Of a stretch of 64,000 nucleotides of DNA, positions 11,775 through 24,188 are shown piece after piece; positions within the stretch are counted from its first letter, which is position 1, and each line of letters begins with the position of its first letter. This DNA is from Daldinia sp. FL1419 (lineage: Eukaryota; Ascomycota; Sordariomycetes; Xylariales; Hypoxylaceae): contig MU623492.1 of NCBI GenBank assembly GCA_025201765.1, forward strand, positions 16,840 to 80,839, in the 5' to 3' direction. The notes under the pieces were generated by a model. That model did not search any database, was not told the origin of the DNA, and saw only the letters and a list, made by a program, of their open reading frames with translations. The position numbers and the translations under genes are program-made.

Positions 11775-13101
11775 CTTCAGGGTGAAGCTACACATTACCC
11801 CCGGAATCAGCAATGCCCCTGAAGGTTTCCTAAGGATTATACCAGAGCAAGAATTTCGGCAAGGTACTTGTGAAGATGAAAGAATAAATATTGCCTCGAA
11901 TTAAAGCTTCAACATGTAGAGTTAATAAAGTACCACTAATACAAACCCCCCAAACCCCTAACGCATATTTGACGGAATAATCATATGATAGATGCACCTC
12001 AGCAACCGTTAGCACACTTCTACTTCAGGGTACCTGACATTATTAGGCCAACATAGACATACATTTCAACCTAACTAGTGGAATGGAAAACACGCGTCAA
12101 AGCGGCCGTCCAGGCTTAGAGTTCCAGACACGTCATCGGCTGTACTTCTCGGTTTCTGGCTCTAGGTGTGTTTGGGCTCTTATCTGCTCCCCCTGTTTGT
12201 ATTATTCCTCGCTTGCTTGATACAGTTTAGACCCCGCTGGGCAAAGCCACAACCCTACGCGTTTTTTTTCCTGTTTGTGCAGCGCTGCGAATTGCGGCTT
12301 CTGCATCAACCCGAAAGTGGATGTCGAAGGAGGCAGAAATTAATGCTATAATTTGACAAGGCAGGAAGGAAATTGATATGTATTGATTGTGCACTTAGGT
12401 AGGTAGCTAGGTAGCTTACTATCGAGATAACTTAGTTAGAGTGAGCACGAGTAGATGCTCGAATAAGCTTGATGCTGAATAGGAGAGGCTTGCACAGGTC
12501 TGGATAATTCCAGATATCCCCCTCCCCCCAGTGATCACTTTAACAAAATGCATACCACAACTTCGAAACCGCATTACACAACACTCGACTTTACTGAGGT
12601 ATTTAGTCATGAAAGTCATTTCCCATCCTATATACTCAGGTAACTCCATCCCGGGGTATATCCACCCGAGGAACTACAACACGAAGTCTAACAAAATATT
12701 GGCCAGTAGAGACTAAACTCATCGTCTCCCCTAGCCCTGGAGGATAGATGAAAGTCAAAGATATGACGAATTATCGGTTGTAGATCCCGGGTTCTTATCG
12801 GGCTTGTCCCATCAGACCATAACTCCAGACACCAAAATCCGTCCGTAAAATATCAATGGCTTTTGCGGTGGTATAGTCGAATCGTACAGATTACAATGAT
12901 AGAGGCGACTCGGTTCTTTAGATCTGCTAAAAATGTGTTCGTGGTTCGAGGTCGTTTGCGATGACCGGAATAGATTCATGGACCTGAAGGTATGCTACAG
13001 CCGAGAAAAATAGATACAAAGATAATTAAAAAAGTAATGTCGAGACCACCACTACGTGATATATATTATGTAACGAATGTCATCACAGTACGGGCCACAA
13101 T
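11775..13101. other. Intergenic, no gene recognised
   Basis: Short frames only. Contains ACCTAGGT-type words at about 12393-12415. The right end holds the 3' region of the Ca2+/H+ exchanger. Confidence 0.5.
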
Positions 13102-14985
13102 TTATCCTGACGCGTTTTCGGGGATTGTAGGGTAAACTAGAGCACGTTAGCACCTAACATCCAGGGGAAAAAACCTATTTTGGTAAATAGGAATGAAAAC
13201 TTACACCATGCACATGTGGCAATGATGGCATATAAGCACGTCAATATAAGACCCTCAAGCCAATGGCTCTTTCCATCGCCGATCAAATAATTAACCAGCA
13301 GAACGGAAACGAAAAGGACAATGACTTGGAACGTATCGAAAGCTAGGGTCATCTCCTGGTTGCCCATACCCCAACCGATAATAATAAGGAGCGGGATGAG
13401 AAGAAGGGCAACCTGCATAGACGATCCAATAGCAACACCAATGGCCAAATCCATCTTGTCCTTGATGGCAACGGTAACGGCAGTCGCGTGTTCGCAAGCG
13501 TTGCCGACGATGGGAAGCAAAATAAGACCAACAAACTCTTCGCTGACGGCACCCGACGAGGTAATAGCTTCGATACCACTGACCATACCTTCGGCGCAGA
13601 GTGCGATGATAACAGTGGCACCGATCAGTGTGGCGAAAGCGACAGAAAAGCTAAGCTGAGGCCCTTCTTCCTCGTCATCATCGATATGCCCGAGAGGGTT
13701 CATCAATATCTCGCTTAGCTTCCCCTCTTCGTCATGAACACCTGCATGAGTAGCCCCAGCACCTGCTCTTGCAATTCCGGAAGCAACAGCGTTTTCCGGA
13801 AGGCCCTTCTTAAAGATCGGTTTGCTTGCAACCTTCTGGCTTTCCTCGTTAAACAAAGTTACATGAGTCTTCATTTGGAAGAAAAGATACGAGGCGTATA
13901 CGATTAATAGGATAATGGCGACACCGTGAGATAAACTTGGGACGGCATTGGGGCTCAGCTGGATAGAGCCTGCGTAAAAGTCGTCAGTGTGCGCAAAGAC
14001 GGTAGGTACGATCAGACTTCCTACGGCCAGAGCTAGCAAACTGGCAGCAGTCTGGGCTACGGTAGTGTTAAAGTACTGCTCCCGACGGTTTATACCGCCG
14101 CAGAAAAAGCAGAAACCTAGGACGAGAAGTAGGTTGGATAATATGCTGCCAACTAAAGACGTTTGTACAACCTTGATCTGGCCCTTTGTAAGAGCGATGA
14201 TAGCGACGATCAACTCCACAGCATTCCTTGTTAAAGTTAGTGCTTATTCATAGAAAAAAGAAAAGGAAAAGGAAAAGAATTTGTACTCACCCAAAGGACG
14301 CATTGATTAGTCCTCCAAGGACTTCCCCGGTTCGCATCGCAATCTCCTCGGTAGCATTACTTAGCATCGCGGCGAGAGGCACAATGGCAATAAAGTTAAC
14401 ACCAAATACAACCCTGCCATCAAATCTAATAAAATATAAGGCTATACCCGCAGGCGCCGCTAGGAGAAGGATATTGATCGGCGAGCAAAAAAATACGCGC
14501 TGAATCTGGTTCCAGACAGTAAAAGGTTCAGCCGGCTCAACATGCTTGAAGAAGCCGCCGCCGACACTTTTCCTTTTGGGCTTTTCGTCCTCTTCTGACG
14601 TTCCGGACTTGTTGGTAACATTCTCCTGGACGCCACGATGTCGCACGCTACTACTTTCAAGTTCATTGCCGACGGTCGTTGCCTGTGACGCGTACGTCTC
14701 GCCCTGGTCTGCATGATCGCCTTCTAGTTCTTTACTATTCCGTGCGGACTGCTCGACGGGCGTGAGAAGACGGCCCGGCGCGCTCGTAGATGGGCCAAGG
14801 TGCGTCGTATCGCTTTCCCCGGTTGCTACTCCTCGCTCCGCCGTGTCCATCGTACTTGCTCGCTTCGGTGCTCCGTAGGCAATTTGTCTGAACGGATTAA
14901 AGCGAGCACTACCACCAGAATCGCGGCGACTCATACGATGAGCCTTAGCCTTGATTTTTCTCATATTCACTGTATTCGAATCCAT
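13102..14985 (-). CDS. Vacuolar Ca2+/H+ antiporter (CAX / Vcx1 family)
   Basis: Exchanges cytosolic Ca2+ for vacuolar H+. Three exons: 14985-14291, 14226-13205 and 13136-13102, giving 583 residues. Intron 1 (14290-14227, GTGAGT, CACTAAC, CAAG) joins NASFG to NAVELIV. Intron 2 (13204-13137, GTAAGT, GCTAAC, TAG) is needed to give the conserved end AWFYP and a TAA at 13102; reading through it gives an unrelated tail ending at 13137. An N-terminal soluble region of about 180 residues is followed by two homologous exchanger halves. The catalytic glutamates are Glu236 in GNAVE and Glu477 in GNACE, with an acidic DDDEEE segment between the halves. Later ATG codons at 14964 and 14934 could also serve as starts. 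Intact. Confidence 0.95.
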
Positions 14986-17900
14986 TAAGTAAGCACGTAT
15001 CCAACAGTGAGGGGATAATCTCGTAATTTGCCAAATCAGCCGACAAATATAATCTTGTCTCTTTTTTCTTGTGCGGCAAATTAAGAGGGGGGTAAGATTT
15101 AACAAGGAAAAATAAACAGGTAGAGGGTGGAATAGCCGGCGCTTATGTAGCTAAACAAGACGATATTAATGTCTTTGTGCTAGAAGCTTGGTAATGGCGT
15201 TGTTTTGGTGGGAAACGTGGCAGAGCAGAGGTTAAGAATAGATTAGAGACAATAACGTAGGCGTAAGCTATGCAAATAGGCAGGTCGAGTTTATGATGGA
15301 ATGAAGGGCGTGTTTGGCGCTAAAGCCGCAGCGTGTAAATCCTGACGGCGTAATAGGTTGTAATGGAGTTCGTCATGAGAAAACAACTGCCGGAACATAA
15401 CAGCGGTAACTGAATAGATCATAGTTGTAATAACTATGGAATCGTCTCATCATCATCTATCAATGATAGACAAAGTATAGATGGCTAGTTGTTGCTTTTC
15501 GAATTTAAAGGTGATTTCTTTCCTTTTCTTTCCTTTTCTTTTCGTTCTTATTTTGCCATTTTTATCTTCTTTTGCCTTGCTCTGCCGCGTCCTTTGTTCG
15601 CGCCTAAATTGGGAGGCATACGGGCTTGTTTTGGGGGAAAGGGAAATTCAAATCCAACGCAACGACAACACTTACATTCGTCGCCCATATTGAAGAGGCT
15701 CTTTCAATGTAGGCTTCAGCCTTCTTCTTAAAATATGGGTACTCGAGGGTAGGCAGGCTCTACTGGCTGCCTTGCAGGGCGATTGGGGGCCGTTTTTTTC
15801 GTTTATGGGGGTTTTGACAGACGTATCTCGGCAATCCGGCTCGTCTTTTTATCAATTTGGAAAGGTACGCCTTCAAACGTCTTATTCTCTGGCCTCTGCT
15901 ATTGGATGTGGCTCTTTAAGTACCTGGGGTAAGGCTTTATAGTCGAGTTCCTTTTGATAGATCCAGATGTAATCCGGGGAATCCAGGTTGAAAGCAATTC
16001 TCGGTGGGCGTCCAATGTAATCTTGTCAGACCGCGACAACGCGACGAGGATGCAAAGACGAAAATAATGAGCTTGTCAAGCTATAATAAAGGAAGAAAAG
16101 AGCGTTTGGAAGATAAAATTATTTGATATTCCTCTGTGGGAGGGAGCCGCTGCGGTTCAATGGTGAGGCAGAATTGAATGAATATGGCTGAGGAATTGTA
16201 AATAAAAAAAAAGCCAAAAGGACTCAGGCCCAAACATTTGGAATAGTGACTTATTTGATTTAAAGGAGATAAAAGTCCAATACATAGAACAGCCCCCTGT
16301 CACAAACGCCAGGTATGGATGTAATGTAACGAGTTAAGTTGTTAAGGCCCACATACTCATCGGTACCTTGAATAATTAAACATGAATTCCTAGTGTATAT
16401 CATCTGAGCTAGTCCAAGAATGATGAATGTATTACCTATCTGGGTTAGGTGGATCGGGTACCGTGTACTTTACACAGCCCAAGCAAGGCGAATCAAACAC
16501 CTCTTAGTGGAGGCCTCATCATAATAATTACCTAAAGGTGCCTACGTGTGTGGGTGACCACTGGCGGTTATGTGCATTATCTAAATCGATTCGATTATCC
16601 TTTCTGCTGTGAATTCAAGACATAATTCTCCCAGTCCGATCTCTGCTTGTATCATCCAATTGTGCCGGCCCCTCTGCCCCTTTTAAATATACTCACGGAT
16701 CCGTACTAATATATGCAGCGTCAGTTTCGGAATCAAGGTGAAGAACGAATGGCATTCAAGGCGTCGAGCTTATAAGTTGTAGTGGGTCTGACCCACAAAG
16801 GCCAGCGCCAGTGTGTACATCAGTGTTACACAGGGATTTTATTTATACAGATAGCTTGGTACATGCAGTTATCCATCCAATTTCTGTGTAAGTAGGGACC
16901 TATCTAGGTAGTAATAAGAGGTACATAGGTAGGTGTTTAGGTTAGATACTTTCCACTTCTGAGTATGCCAGCCTTAAAATTTCCGATGCAAATATTGTCA
17001 TACATATGACAACCAGGTACCTGAGCTGGTAGGTATCCTGGGGTACACAAAGGCGACATTCGCAAATAATTCCGTCACGAAGACATTCGACAAACTACCA
17101 GGCTGTTTCTAGAATCCTGATTTTGGTGATATGTCCCTTGAAACATAAGTACCTATACGTGGCGGTCGGAAGCTTTTATCAAGGTTTGAACCATTTCACA
17201 AGCCCTTTGTTGTGTGTGGCTGTCTTTGACATGGGTAACCAGAAGATTAACACGTTCTGTACGTCCCCGGCCGATGCACAATGACGCCGAGCGAGAAAGC
17301 CTAAAATCGCCCTAAAATCGCCCGGGCTTTAACCCCAAAAGACAATTCGAGACTGCTGGGCTTGGCATCCTCTTAACTTGATTCAAGCCTTAGGTATAGG
17401 TATGGTCGATGGTGCAATGCCGCTCGTAGTTGTGTGGGGATTCAACCGCTTCGCTGCCAAGCTTTTTACGTCAACCATATCCAGAATCTAGAATTTTAAC
17501 AAAATTAGACATATTCTAATCGGCGACGAACTTCATCGGGAGTTGCTGCATTCCGTCGCTCGCATAAGAAAAGAAAATAGAAAAAAAATCTTCGGCTGCG
17601 GACACGTTTAATCTACCCTCCCAATCCACAACTAACTTGAATGGATTGTATGTAGGACCTTGACCCTTGATTAGCGTTTATTTAGGCCATGCGAGACAGC
17701 ATATTCCAACCAACCAAATTTGGTGCGTATCTAGGTACGGACACGGTAGGCCCATGTTGCTATACATAGGTCTTCCATACAGTGAGCAAGCAGTGATCGA
17801 AATAATCGAAAAATCTAGCGTGAGGCCAGTACTAAATAGTCCTCTTCAGGTAAATGGAACAAGCGTAGCCGTCCCGTAGCAGTCAATCATTCCCTAAAGC

Positions 17901-18626
17901 TGATGTGTTGCATTGTCGAGCATTAGAAAATTACTGTTCCCAAAATATCATATAAAGCCTCTCAACCATAGGTGACACGCCAGGCTTCATGTTGATGCGA
18001 ATGAGAATTCCAAATGCCAGCTATCGAAGACATTTCTAGCAAGGATGCCTAATATTGCCCTCGTGCCGCGTATATGCTTTTGCATAGCTCATCTAGGAAA
18101 ATAATCCAGGGGGGTAAGTGACCTGCATACTAACAAGGCGAAGTCAGTTGCAGTACCCCTCGGGGCAGGACGGATGAACAACTACTACGAGGCGGAGTTG
18201 TGGCCGGGGAAGTCAGGTACAGAATATTCAAATGCCACGCCAAGTTGTTTTCGGAGAAATAACCTAGCGTTCACCGCTCATCAGCATTCCTACAACTATT
18301 CTAGAAACTTATTTAGTCCTACATATACGCATGTAAGCATATAGCAAAATCGTAACTGTCCTTGGTGATTTGGGTACGGAAGAGAGCCAAAAGAGAGGGG
18401 TATTGCATTACGTGATATAAGCAACAACTCTCGAAGACGAGGCGTCGTTATAACACGATAGTTAAATCTAGGTCTAATTTATAATGGATATCTCCACAGG
18501 CCTTTGGGAGGTAACCAAAATCCTCTAGGCTTCTCAACCGTAGCCAGATAGTAATCCCGCTCCTTTTCGTAGTCTAAGAAAAGGTGCACTGGATCATAGG
18601 GTTAGCGCTAATTGGGTTGCAATTAC
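14986..18626. other. Gene-poor 3.6-kb stretch
   Basis: Holds the upstream region of the Ca2+/H+ exchanger at its left end and the 3' region of IML1 at its right end. No supported gene was found; the small frames at 15481-15731 and 17667-17879 have no recognisable content. There are T/C-rich runs near 15515-15550 and ACCTAGGT-type words near 16903-16935. Confidence 0.5.
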
Positions 18627-21600
18627 TCAATACTGAATACTTCCTCGCCTAAAAAGCAGCGAGCCCGCTAGATTAGGGGGTGGCCTAGGATGAGCGACTG
18701 TGCCTAACTCTGCGCTGCCCCCGAGGACGAGAGTCGGGATATTGGCATCAGGCACGTTGTCAGGACTGAGCGATTCCCCGACAATGGGCGTACCAGTGAC
18801 TCCCCTCTCCAGCGTTTCCTTGTAGAATGCGTCGAGCGCGGTCGAATCGTTGCAGAATGCTTCAAGTTTATCCTTGAGAGCTTCGGGCTCTCCAAGACCA
18901 TAATCACCCGGCGCTGTGGGATCCCTAGGACCGCTCACCCCGGCGCTATTGAATGGCTCTGGCGGCACTCGAGGCGCAAAGAGTGCGGGCCTAAACATTG
19001 GGGATGCGATGGGCGTGGGTTCAACTAGACCATAATTTACGTATGCGCCCGCACCCGCAAGACGCGAGACGCGGTCGTTCGGTGCTGCCTCGGGTCGCGG
19101 TTGGGCAGGCTGGGGAACAGCTGCCCGATTACAGCACAGCCTGTTTGCTAAGATAAAAAAATCGCCCTCGTCCGTGATCTGCACCAAGGTCATGCCTGAG
19201 CGATGGATATATTGAGAATACCTGAAATCGGGCTTGCCCCAAGAATAGCTAACGTCTACGTTACTCGGAAAATTGGAGGCGGCCTCAACATCGAGGACGT
19301 AATTAAACTTTCGCAGTAAGGCTTTTTGATAATAGAACTTGCCTGGCTGCGTTTGCGGGCCGAACGAATTAGGGTCATAGTAGGTTACGGGACGTTGAGT
19401 AGGGGGCGGTAGTACGAGTTTGATATGATAGGGTCTTCGAAATGGATTGACTTCCGTAATACGACAAGCCTCAGCGATTGGCACCTCGATAAGGCAGAGA
19501 CCGTGCTGCGCAGCAATTGCAGCCCAAGATTTAAGGGAGTCTTCTATGAGTTTCGCGGTAACGTTCATCCAATCGATACGAATGTGGTAACAATTATCAG
19601 GATTATGAAGTCTGTCGTAGTGCAAGTTAATCCTCTCGGGACGATAGGACTTTTTGCGATGGTCCACATCATACTTCATCATCTTGCTAAGGACGACCTT
19701 CGGCCTCTTCCCGGCGGTTCCCAGAGTAGGTGTCGCACTACCTGATACTGGAGAGTTTTCTTCGTAAATAGATAGCGGTCTTTGCACTGTGGCCTGGCCG
19801 GGTCGAGGTGAGTCCTTTGGGGGATTTTCCGATAGAGGCGTGGAGGGGACAGATACATCTCGTCTTCTCGCATTGAACCAACCTTGAGGATGGGGTTTTG
19901 CATACTCGGTGGCGATCTGGTAGAAGAACTGACCGTCACGGAAGGGGTGTCTCCTCTCGACGTGAACGAAAATACCACGGTCGCGATCCTTCTTCACATC
20001 TTTGTTAGCATCCCTGTCCCTATCCTTAAACTTGTCATCCTCAAGCACCATGAGAGAATTCCCAAGCTCGACGGCTTCCTCCCGGCTCTCCAGATCTTCG
20101 AAGTTATCGAGCAACCAGGTCGTCATGTCCGATCCAATAAAACAGTAGTAGTGGATCCTAAAATGCCATCGCCGCGTTTGCATTCTAATCCCACCTAGTT
20201 CTACCGGCTGCTGTATTGCTTCCGCTAGGGCAGCAACGTTAAAATTAGATTTCGAAAAGCGCTCCTTATTAGACACCAAACCTTTACGATTCGTAGTCTC
20301 GACGTTTTCGAAGAGCGGCAGCGTCTCCATTTCAGCAGCAATTACTACAGACGGATCCTCAGTCTTGTAGATAATATCGAGAGGGTTAGGATCTCGTTTC
20401 CTCGTCCCGGAACTTTGAAACTGGCGTTCCGAAGGCGATAGAAACCTGTGTCGCTGCCAGATCTGAGCTAACCTCTTAATACCTTCCAGGCGAACTTCCT
20501 CCTCGTCATCCTCATTCCGTGCTGCTGGAACCGAAGAAGTCCGGGGATATATTGGTATAAGCACAAAACGAGCCCGCCAAAACCTAAGGTTCTCGGTCAT
20601 ATCGTCCGTATGCCCAGCAAGGTACGAATCTATATAGTTCCAATTACGTTCAGGCTTCGGGGTTGTGATATCAACATCGACAGTATGGTACGTGTCATCG
20701 AGCAAGGTCTGAATAGCGGGTCTGTATATGGACGTCTGGTCAACCTGCGATAATGGCTCGGTCGGTTTTCGCACATAGATGTTAACTTCAACTTCGGTGC
20801 CGTTAACACACGAGAGCTGATGGATGGTATTTCCAACGCTCATGAAGATGCTTGTCCCGTCCCCAACAGTCTTGTCTATCGAGAAAACATCCGCGATTCT
20901 CACGGCCTTTTGATCAAACGCCTTGGCTACCGAAGGTCCGATTACGACTTGAAATCCATGCGCAAAACGGGCGCTGACGAGCTCTCGCAGGAATTCTACC
21001 CGCGACCTCGGTTGCTCTGTAGCCTCGTCTTCTATTTCTTGGGATATGTTGTAAGGCTGCCGTTGGTACTCTGTGTTAAATTGTGCTTGCGTTGGAAAGT
21101 ATTCTGTCGTCAACGGGACGGCCGCAGGGTACGACAAGGACTTCCATTTCATAACTTTCATTTCAGACGGCCGTGGAAAGACGTGCTGCCACCGGCTGAA
21201 CAAGATCGAGTCGTCAACCTTATTCACGTTCGGATTAGATGGGTTGAGAACAACTAGCCACGGCGCCATAGCGGTGGTGGGCGAGAGTGTAGAGGGTAAC
21301 TCGGGTACTCCACCTGCTCGTAACTTCGAATTGTAGAGCCTTTTTTGGTCTTCATCTCTAAGGGCGTTCGAGTATCTCAGGTCTCGGTCATCAGGCCGCG
21401 CACTTCTAGCGACAGGCGTGGCCGGTATCTGGCCAGACCTTAACGTGCTGATGGGATCTAGGGTCTGTACGGGGTTTCTAATTTGGATAGGGCGGCTTGG
21501 CGTCGCTTGCATGAAGTCTATTGTGGATCCGGATTGGTCAATAGTCTGTAGGATGCTCCCCGTACTTGCCGTCTTTGATGAGCTAGGTCGTACCGTAGAC

Positions 21601-24188
21601 CTGACGGGTGTGATCGGGGTTACTCTAGGGGACGAAGGCGTCTGTAGACCGGGGCCGGGGGCCTCCACTCGAGTAACGTGCTCCGTCCTCAACTCGGCCG
21701 TTGCCAATTTAGGGGCTGCTATACCAAATCCGCGCTGTCCGAGGCTGATCTGTCTCATAAATTTCGGAGGCCGCGGCGGTATTGGCTTGGCTTGGGTAGT
21801 AGAATTTCGCCGAGAGGTGTTAACCGATACAAAGCCCCCAAATCCGGCCTTGCTTGATGATGCCACGCTCGATGAAAGCCCGGTCGACGACCCAGCCGTC
21901 CTACTCTCCCCAACCGAAGTGCCAAAGAGGTTGACATCCTCCATCAGCTTACCCGTGCTTTCTTCCAGTTCTCGATAGGGATGGCTCGCAGGTAAGGGCC
22001 GGCGCGCCGGAAGCCGAGCTCGCGCCTCATCAAAATTCTGTAGGTGCTTCCACAAGAGAGTTTCTCCAGCCTTTGTTAACTTATCCGGAATGAACTTTAG
22101 GAACCCATAGACGGGTTCGAACAGCGTTTCGGGTACCTTGCGATCCCCGATGAGCGTTGACGAGCGGCCATCCCCCCTCGAAAGTCTCCTTTCGCTTTCG
22201 AACTTGCCAATGGTACTCGGATAGGCAGAATCAGCTTGCAAGGGCGTAGTCTCGATCTCGTTAGTCTCGAGCACGCTCCTCATCTGCAGATCGTAGAGTC
22301 TACATCGAATCGTGAAATCGTCTTGGCAGTCGTTAGGGGATTGGCTCGAAGCGGACAAGGTGATACCTTGAAAGGACAAAGCTTCTTCCGACTTGCCAGT
22401 CCAGTAGGAAATGTGCAGCCACTGGGGTATTGCGAAGGCCCACTCGTCAGTATATAACGTAGAGCTTGCCGAATCGACACGACTGACTGAGTCTGCTGCC
22501 TTGGTAGGAGATACAGATTCACTTAGAGTTGTATAACTACTGGCCAGAAGCATAGGTCGCTTCGGCGTGCTTCCGGGGCTCCTAGGGGGTCTGGGTTGCG
22601 ACCTTTGGTTTGCTTCGAGGAAATGAGGGTTTCGATAACGAAATAAAGGAACAGAATGCAGCGGTATATTTGGAATGCAAATTAGGTCGATACCGATCCC
22701 ATTGCCCACTAAGGCTTCTGTTGTCCGGCGTAGGGTCTCATATTCGACTTCGAAAACGCCCGGGCCGGGGCTGATGATTACAATAGAAATGCCGGTCCGT
22801 AGAAGGTCCCGATCTATATAGTCATGCGCATACAAGGAAGATGCCAAGCTGATGGCTTCGAGAAAATTACCGTACATAGCTAAGGAGGACGCTGCCTTAA
22901 TTTTACTCGAAGAAGGACCCCCTGCGGAGGAGTCCTCAGGGGTATCCACGCTGTGACCCATGGCATTTCGGTGATGAAGACTAATATCGCGACGGAAGAC
23001 GTTGAATTCCATCTTTAGCTGGTGTAATATCTTGGTCCACTCCCCACTAGACATCTCGCTCACAACAACACGGTAAAAATCTTTAAACGGACGCCTCTCT
23101 CCTGACGTTTGAAAGCCGGTATAGTAATCGTTACCAAGCGTGGAATCTGCAAGTTCGGTAGTCAGGCCGGTATCATACTCGACTCTCGCGAAAAGTACGA
23201 TACTAACAAGATGTTTCACTTGCATCAGGGCCCATTTCTTGAAGAGAGCCGGTAAAAATCCGTTCACAACCTTATAAAACATAATCTCGCCCGAACCGTC
23301 AGAGTCGAAGTCCCACATCTCTCGTGCCATCTGTATGAACAACACGTACCTAGCGCATTCGCTACGGAAGATAGGGCGAGTGTTGCGGCTAAAGAAAGCC
23401 GAATGGGCCTTGCGGCCTTCGACGAAGACGGTGCTTACAGTCGCCTTGATAGTTCCTAGAAAATATATTACTTGGCCTTTATATACGGTTCGATCAGTCA
23501 AGTCGGCGACCGCGAGCCTCCACATATCCGCACGGGAAAGGTACATGTCTTTAAAGGTAAGCTCAACGTGGGAAGCCTCGACGGCAGGGCAGAGGCTGTC
23601 GACCGGAGCGAGCACTACTTGCGTTCCTTTCCTCATATTGAAGGCGGTGCCTATCTGTTTCGAAACGTAAACCTCTATATTTGGGTGTCTGGCTTTGAGC
23701 TCCTTGGACACATCCTTGGCCACAAAAACATATCTTCGGCCAGCATCGATCTCGGATTTTGCAGCATCGTCGCCGGGGGTAGAGGCAGAGAATCCTCGGT
23801 GATAGGACGCCTGCCTCAAAGTCCCATATTGAGGCCCTTGCATCCTTTCTTGATCCGATTTTATGGGAGCGATGGACATCAAGGCCCCCGGCTGTACAGC
23901 TCCTCCAAACAGGTCAAAATTCACAAGGACCTCGTCACTGATGACGGACTCGTTGATAGTAACACAACATATTCGCTCGTTTACTCGTTTTTGACGCGGT
24001 TGTTCTCGAGGCGCAGAACGGACAGATGCGTTATCTGGTGATTGAGGAGAATCGGTCGAAGTCCTATCGAAGCTAGACCTACTGAATTGTCGCAAGTGTG
24101 AAGTCCATTGCGTAGCTCGGCGCGGGGCCGAGGGCGAGGGAGCGGGAGCGGCATTCCGAGACATTGCGCCTCTATTATCCAGTATCAA
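18627..24188 (-). CDS. IML1: Iml1 / DEPDC5 homologue, SEACIT (GATOR1) subunit
   Basis: Catalytic GAP subunit of the SEACIT complex on the vacuole. It stimulates GTP hydrolysis by Gtr1 and so lowers TORC1 activity when amino acids are scarce. Single exon of 1853 codons; the ATG 8 codons on (MSRNAAPA) may be the true start. A low-complexity Ser/Pro leader is followed by the Iml1 N-terminal domain from about residue 70 (CCVTINESVISDEVLVNFD). The DEP domain lies at about residues 1330-1430, with FRIHYYCFIGSDMTTWLLD near its start and GQFFYQI near its end; a Lys/Asp-rich loop is inserted. Then come the family's C-terminal region (RKSYRPERINLHYDRLHNPD and later SYSWGKPDFRYSQYIHRSG) and a roughly 130-residue disordered tail. 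Length is usual for filamentous fungi (yeast Iml1 is about 1580). No breaks. Confidence 0.95.
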   Translation of the reverse strand: MILDNRGAMSRNAAPAPSPSAPRRATQWTSHLRQFSRSSFDRTSTDSPQSPDNASVRSAPREQPRQKRVNERICCVTINESVISDEVLVNFDLFGGAVQPGALMSIAPIKSDQERMQGPQYGTLRQASYHRGFSASTPGDDAAKSEIDAGRRYVFVAKDVSKELKARHPNIEVYVSKQIGTAFNMRKGTQVVLAPVDSLCPAVEASHVELTFKDMYLSRADMWRLAVADLTDRTVYKGQVIYFLGTIKATVSTVFVEGRKAHSAFFSRNTRPIFRSECARYVLFIQMAREMWDFDSDGSGEIMFYKVVNGFLPALFKKWALMQVKHLVSIVLFARVEYDTGLTTELADSTLGNDYYTGFQTSGERRPFKDFYRVVVSEMSSGEWTKILHQLKMEFNVFRRDISLHHRNAMGHSVDTPEDSSAGGPSSSKIKAASSLAMYGNFLEAISLASSLYAHDYIDRDLLRTGISIVIISPGPGVFEVEYETLRRTTEALVGNGIGIDLICIPNIPLHSVPLFRYRNPHFLEANQRSQPRPPRSPGSTPKRPMLLASSYTTLSESVSPTKAADSVSRVDSASSTLYTDEWAFAIPQWLHISYWTGKSEEALSFQGITLSASSQSPNDCQDDFTIRCRLYDLQMRSVLETNEIETTPLQADSAYPSTIGKFESERRLSRGDGRSSTLIGDRKVPETLFEPVYGFLKFIPDKLTKAGETLLWKHLQNFDEARARLPARRPLPASHPYRELEESTGKLMEDVNLFGTSVGESRTAGSSTGLSSSVASSSKAGFGGFVSVNTSRRNSTTQAKPIPPRPPKFMRQISLGQRGFGIAAPKLATAELRTEHVTRVEAPGPGLQTPSSPRVTPITPVRSTVRPSSSKTASTGSILQTIDQSGSTIDFMQATPSRPIQIRNPVQTLDPISTLRSGQIPATPVARSARPDDRDLRYSNALRDEDQKRLYNSKLRAGGVPELPSTLSPTTAMAPWLVVLNPSNPNVNKVDDSILFSRWQHVFPRPSEMKVMKWKSLSYPAAVPLTTEYFPTQAQFNTEYQRQPYNISQEIEDEATEQPRSRVEFLRELVSARFAHGFQVVIGPSVAKAFDQKAVRIADVFSIDKTVGDGTSIFMSVGNTIHQLSCVNGTEVEVNIYVRKPTEPLSQVDQTSIYRPAIQTLLDDTYHTVDVDITTPKPERNWNYIDSYLAGHTDDMTENLRFWRARFVLIPIYPRTSSVPAARNEDDEEEVRLEGIKRLAQIWQRHRFLSPSERQFQSSGTRKRDPNPLDIIYKTEDPSVVIAAEMETLPLFENVETTNRKGLVSNKERFSKSNFNVAALAEAIQQPVELGGIRMQTRRWHFRIHYYCFIGSDMTTWLLDNFEDLESREEAVELGNSLMVLEDDKFKDRDRDANKDVKKDRDRGIFVHVERRHPFRDGQFFYQIATEYAKPHPQGWFNARRRDVSVPSTPLSENPPKDSPRPGQATVQRPLSIYEENSPVSGSATPTLGTAGKRPKVVLSKMMKYDVDHRKKSYRPERINLHYDRLHNPDNCYHIRIDWMNVTAKLIEDSLKSWAAIAAQHGLCLIEVPIAEACRITEVNPFRRPYHIKLVLPPPTQRPVTYYDPNSFGPQTQPGKFYYQKALLRKFNYVLDVEAASNFPSNVDVSYSWGKPDFRYSQYIHRSGMTLVQITDEGDFFILANRLCCNRAAVPQPAQPRPEAAPNDRVSRLAGAGAYVNYGLVEPTPIASPMFRPALFAPRVPPEPFNSAGVSGPRDPTAPGDYGLGEPEALKDKLEAFCNDSTALDAFYKETLERGVTGTPIVGESLSPDNVPDANIPTLVLGGSAELGTVAHPRPPPNLAGSLLFRRGSIQY

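Noticed and set aside
13137..13204. Read-through C-terminus of the Ca2+/H+ exchanger
   Set aside because: The tail is foreign to the family, and a well-formed intron restores the conserved ending.
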